Origin: Pseudomonas brassicacearum subsp. neoaurantiaca
GTDB lineage: Bacteria > Pseudomonadota > Gammaproteobacteria > Pseudomonadales > Pseudomonadaceae
Length of the DNA stretch: 64,000 nt
Reading direction: 5' to 3'
Assembly: GCF_013608025.1 (NCBI RefSeq)
Contig: NZ_VDLV01000007.1
Location: forward strand, 44,353 to 108,352
Each line of letters opens with the position of its first letter. Within the stretch, counting starts at the first letter, position 1. The notes below the pieces were generated by a model. That model ran no database searches. It had not been told where the DNA came from and saw only the letters and a program-made list of their open reading frames with translations. Shown here in pieces: positions 63,043 to 64,000 of this stretch. Made by a program: the position numbers and the translations under genes.

Positions 63043-63110
63043 CCGCCCCCCTAAAGCTCGGTCCCCCGCTGTCGATAACCCGATGTATCCGCCAATCATG
63101 GACCGATGAA

Positions 63111-63836
63111 ATGGAATTCTCTGTTAGCTCTGCCGCTATCTCCCCCGCCAACACTAACCTCTCCCGCTCCGACCAGAAGCTGGTAACCAATCCTCCTGCG
63201 GACGCCGTAAAGCAGCTGACAAGCGCCGGCCCTGCAGCGATCTACCACCCCAGTGAAGAAACCCAGACCATGGTGGAATCGCCAGTGGTGATCGAAACCT
63301 GGATCGGTCGCTCCCAATCGCCAGACTTCCCTCGATTCGCCGCGATTACCGAGAGCGCGAAAAACACCCTGAGAAGCTCTTTCGAGACGTTCCAGTCAAC
63401 GCTGTCGGCAACCCATCCGGACCTGGCCGGCAAGAAATATGGCTTCACCGTCGAGGCCGATGGCCGCTTGAAGGTGCTCAACACAGCCGGTCAGCTCAGC
63501 AGCGCGGACACCCAGCGGCTGACCGATCTGCTCAATGAGTCCACTGATCTGAAAGCCGCCGCCGTTGCGTTCCGCGACGCCTCTATCGACATGGTCGACG
63601 CCGACTCGCCCTGGTCCGGCAGCTACCTGGGCCGCTACAACCTGACCCAGGAAAACTTCGCCAACACCATCGATCTGGCGCCGATGCTCAAACGCGCCGG
63701 CTCGGTCCCTCCCCAGGAGTTTTCGGACGGGTTGTTTTTCAACCAACTGGCGTACAAAGGCGAACGGGCGACGCGAGAGACGGAAGCCGCAATGCTTGAG
63801 CGGCGTGCTGCGCAGCGATTCAGCGCGCAAGCCTGA
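63111..63836 (+). CDS. Hypothetical protein
   Basis: A 241-residue soluble-looking protein without a signal peptide or membrane segment. I do not recognise the family. The N-terminal 45 residues are rich in Ser, Ala, Thr and Pro (low complexity), and the middle is helical (about 75-170, e.g. GKKYGFTVEADGRLKVLN then helices). Codon use and GC look like the backbone. It is framed by two same-oriented REP copies. The weak ribosome site makes the exact start uncertain, although the frame is clearly coding. Confidence 0.65.
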   Translation: MEFSVSSAAISPANTNLSRSDQKLVTNPPADAVKQLTSAGPAAIYHPSEETQTMVESPVVIETWIGRSQSPDFPRFAAITESAKNTLRSSFETFQSTLSATHPDLAGKKYGFTVEADGRLKVLNTAGQLSSADTQRLTDLLNESTDLKAAAVAFRDASIDMVDADSPWSGSYLGRYNLTQENFANTIDLAPMLKRAGSVPPQEFSDGLFFNQLAYKGERATRETEAAMLERRAAQRFSAQA

Positions 63837-63858
63837 AAGCTGGCTCGACCGAACCCCG

Positions 63859-63897
63859 TGGCAAGGGAGCTTGCTCCCGCTGGGCTGCGCAGCAGCC
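63859..63897 (+). repeat. Single REP element
   Basis: TGGCAAGGGAGCTTGCTCCC followed by GCTGGGCTGCGCAGCAGCC repeats the element at 63005 in the same orientation, on the other side of the hypothetical gene. Confidence 0.8.
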
Positions 63898-63923
63898 TCC
63901 CACGACAACAAAACACCACCACC

Positions 63924-64000
63924 CCTGTGGGAGCGAGCCTGAACTGGTCAAGTAATCCCGGACACCGATTACGGTGTTTATGCCGCTTTTTGCTCCATGG
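63924..64000. mobile_element. Truncated REP followed by a probable insertion-sequence end (runs off the window)
   Basis: CCTGTGGGAGCGAGCCT (63924-63940) is the first half of the REP found intact at 10883, but it stops abruptly and continues as GAACTGGTCAAGTAATCCCG. The new sequence begins TG (63940-63941), as do many IS3-type terminal repeats, and includes the inverted repeat CACCG-ATTA-CGGTG. On the minus strand an open frame ends at 63978 (last residues MEQKAA), compatible with the C-terminus of a transposase entering from the right. The family is not certain because only 60 bases are visible. Confidence 0.45.

Overview
This is a bacterial chromosome segment carrying the replication-origin neighbourhood of a Pseudomonas, most likely of the P. 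fluorescens complex. The evidence is the diagnostic gene order (glmS-glmR-glmU-atpCDGAHFEBI-parB-parA-rsmG-mnmG-mnmE-yidC-yidD-rnpA-rpmH, then oriC, dnaA-dnaN-recF-gyrB, and further on plsC-gmhB-glyS-glyQ-tag-lpxL), the protein sequences themselves, and REP/REPIN palindromes of the kind common in this group. Assignments come from reading the sequence; no database search was possible.

Layout. 1-1.9 kb: a hipBA-type toxin-antitoxin module. 1.9-8.0 kb: a leftward catabolic operon with a tripartite tricarboxylate transporter (TctC-TctB-TctA), an enolase-superfamily sugar-acid dehydratase and an FAD-linked 2-hydroxyacid dehydrogenase, preceded by a palindromic operator-like site. 8.1-12.4 kb: UDP-GlcNAc synthesis (glmS, glmU) with the DeoR-type regulator glmR. 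12.4-19.6 kb: the complete F1Fo ATP synthase operon. 19.7-28.5 kb: parAB, rsmG, mnmG, mnmE, yidC, yidD, rnpA and rpmH, all leftward. 28.5-29.0 kb: oriC with five DnaA boxes and an AT-rich stretch. 29.0-35.3 kb: dnaA, dnaN, recF and gyrB, rightward, with two parS-like palindromes inside recF. 35.5-39.5 kb: an amino-acid permease and a divergent two-component pair.

39.7-56.8 kb: an accessory island and the main discovery. It is a two-armed divergent biosynthetic cluster whose genes match, enzyme by enzyme, the core of 2-deoxystreptamine aminoglycoside pathways (neomycin/butirosin type). The leftward arm has 2-deoxy-scyllo-inosose synthase, a phosphoribosyltransferase-like protein, a class III aminotransferase, a PIG-L deacetylase, a DegT-type aminotransferase, an ABC exporter and a 1249-residue dikinase-like protein. 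The rightward arm has a GMC oxidoreductase with a four-Cys motif, a small ACP-like protein lacking the carrier serine, a GT-B glycosyltransferase and a PhyH-type dioxygenase. No canonical amino-DOI dehydrogenase and no recognisable resistance methylase or modifying enzyme are present, so part of the chemistry and the self-protection must be unusual or encoded elsewhere.

56.9-63.9 kb: the core backbone resumes with plsC-like, gmhB, glyS, glyQ, tag and an lpxL-like acyltransferase, then an orphan gene between two REP copies. In the last 60 bases what looks like an insertion-sequence end interrupts a REP element.

Expected joint action of the island: glucose-6-phosphate to 2-deoxy-scyllo-inosose, transamination toward 2-deoxystreptamine, GlcNAc transfer, deacetylation to paromamine, 6'-oxidation and amination to a neamine-like pseudodisaccharide, then possible phosphoribosylation, oxidative tailoring and export. 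The product is inferred, not known.
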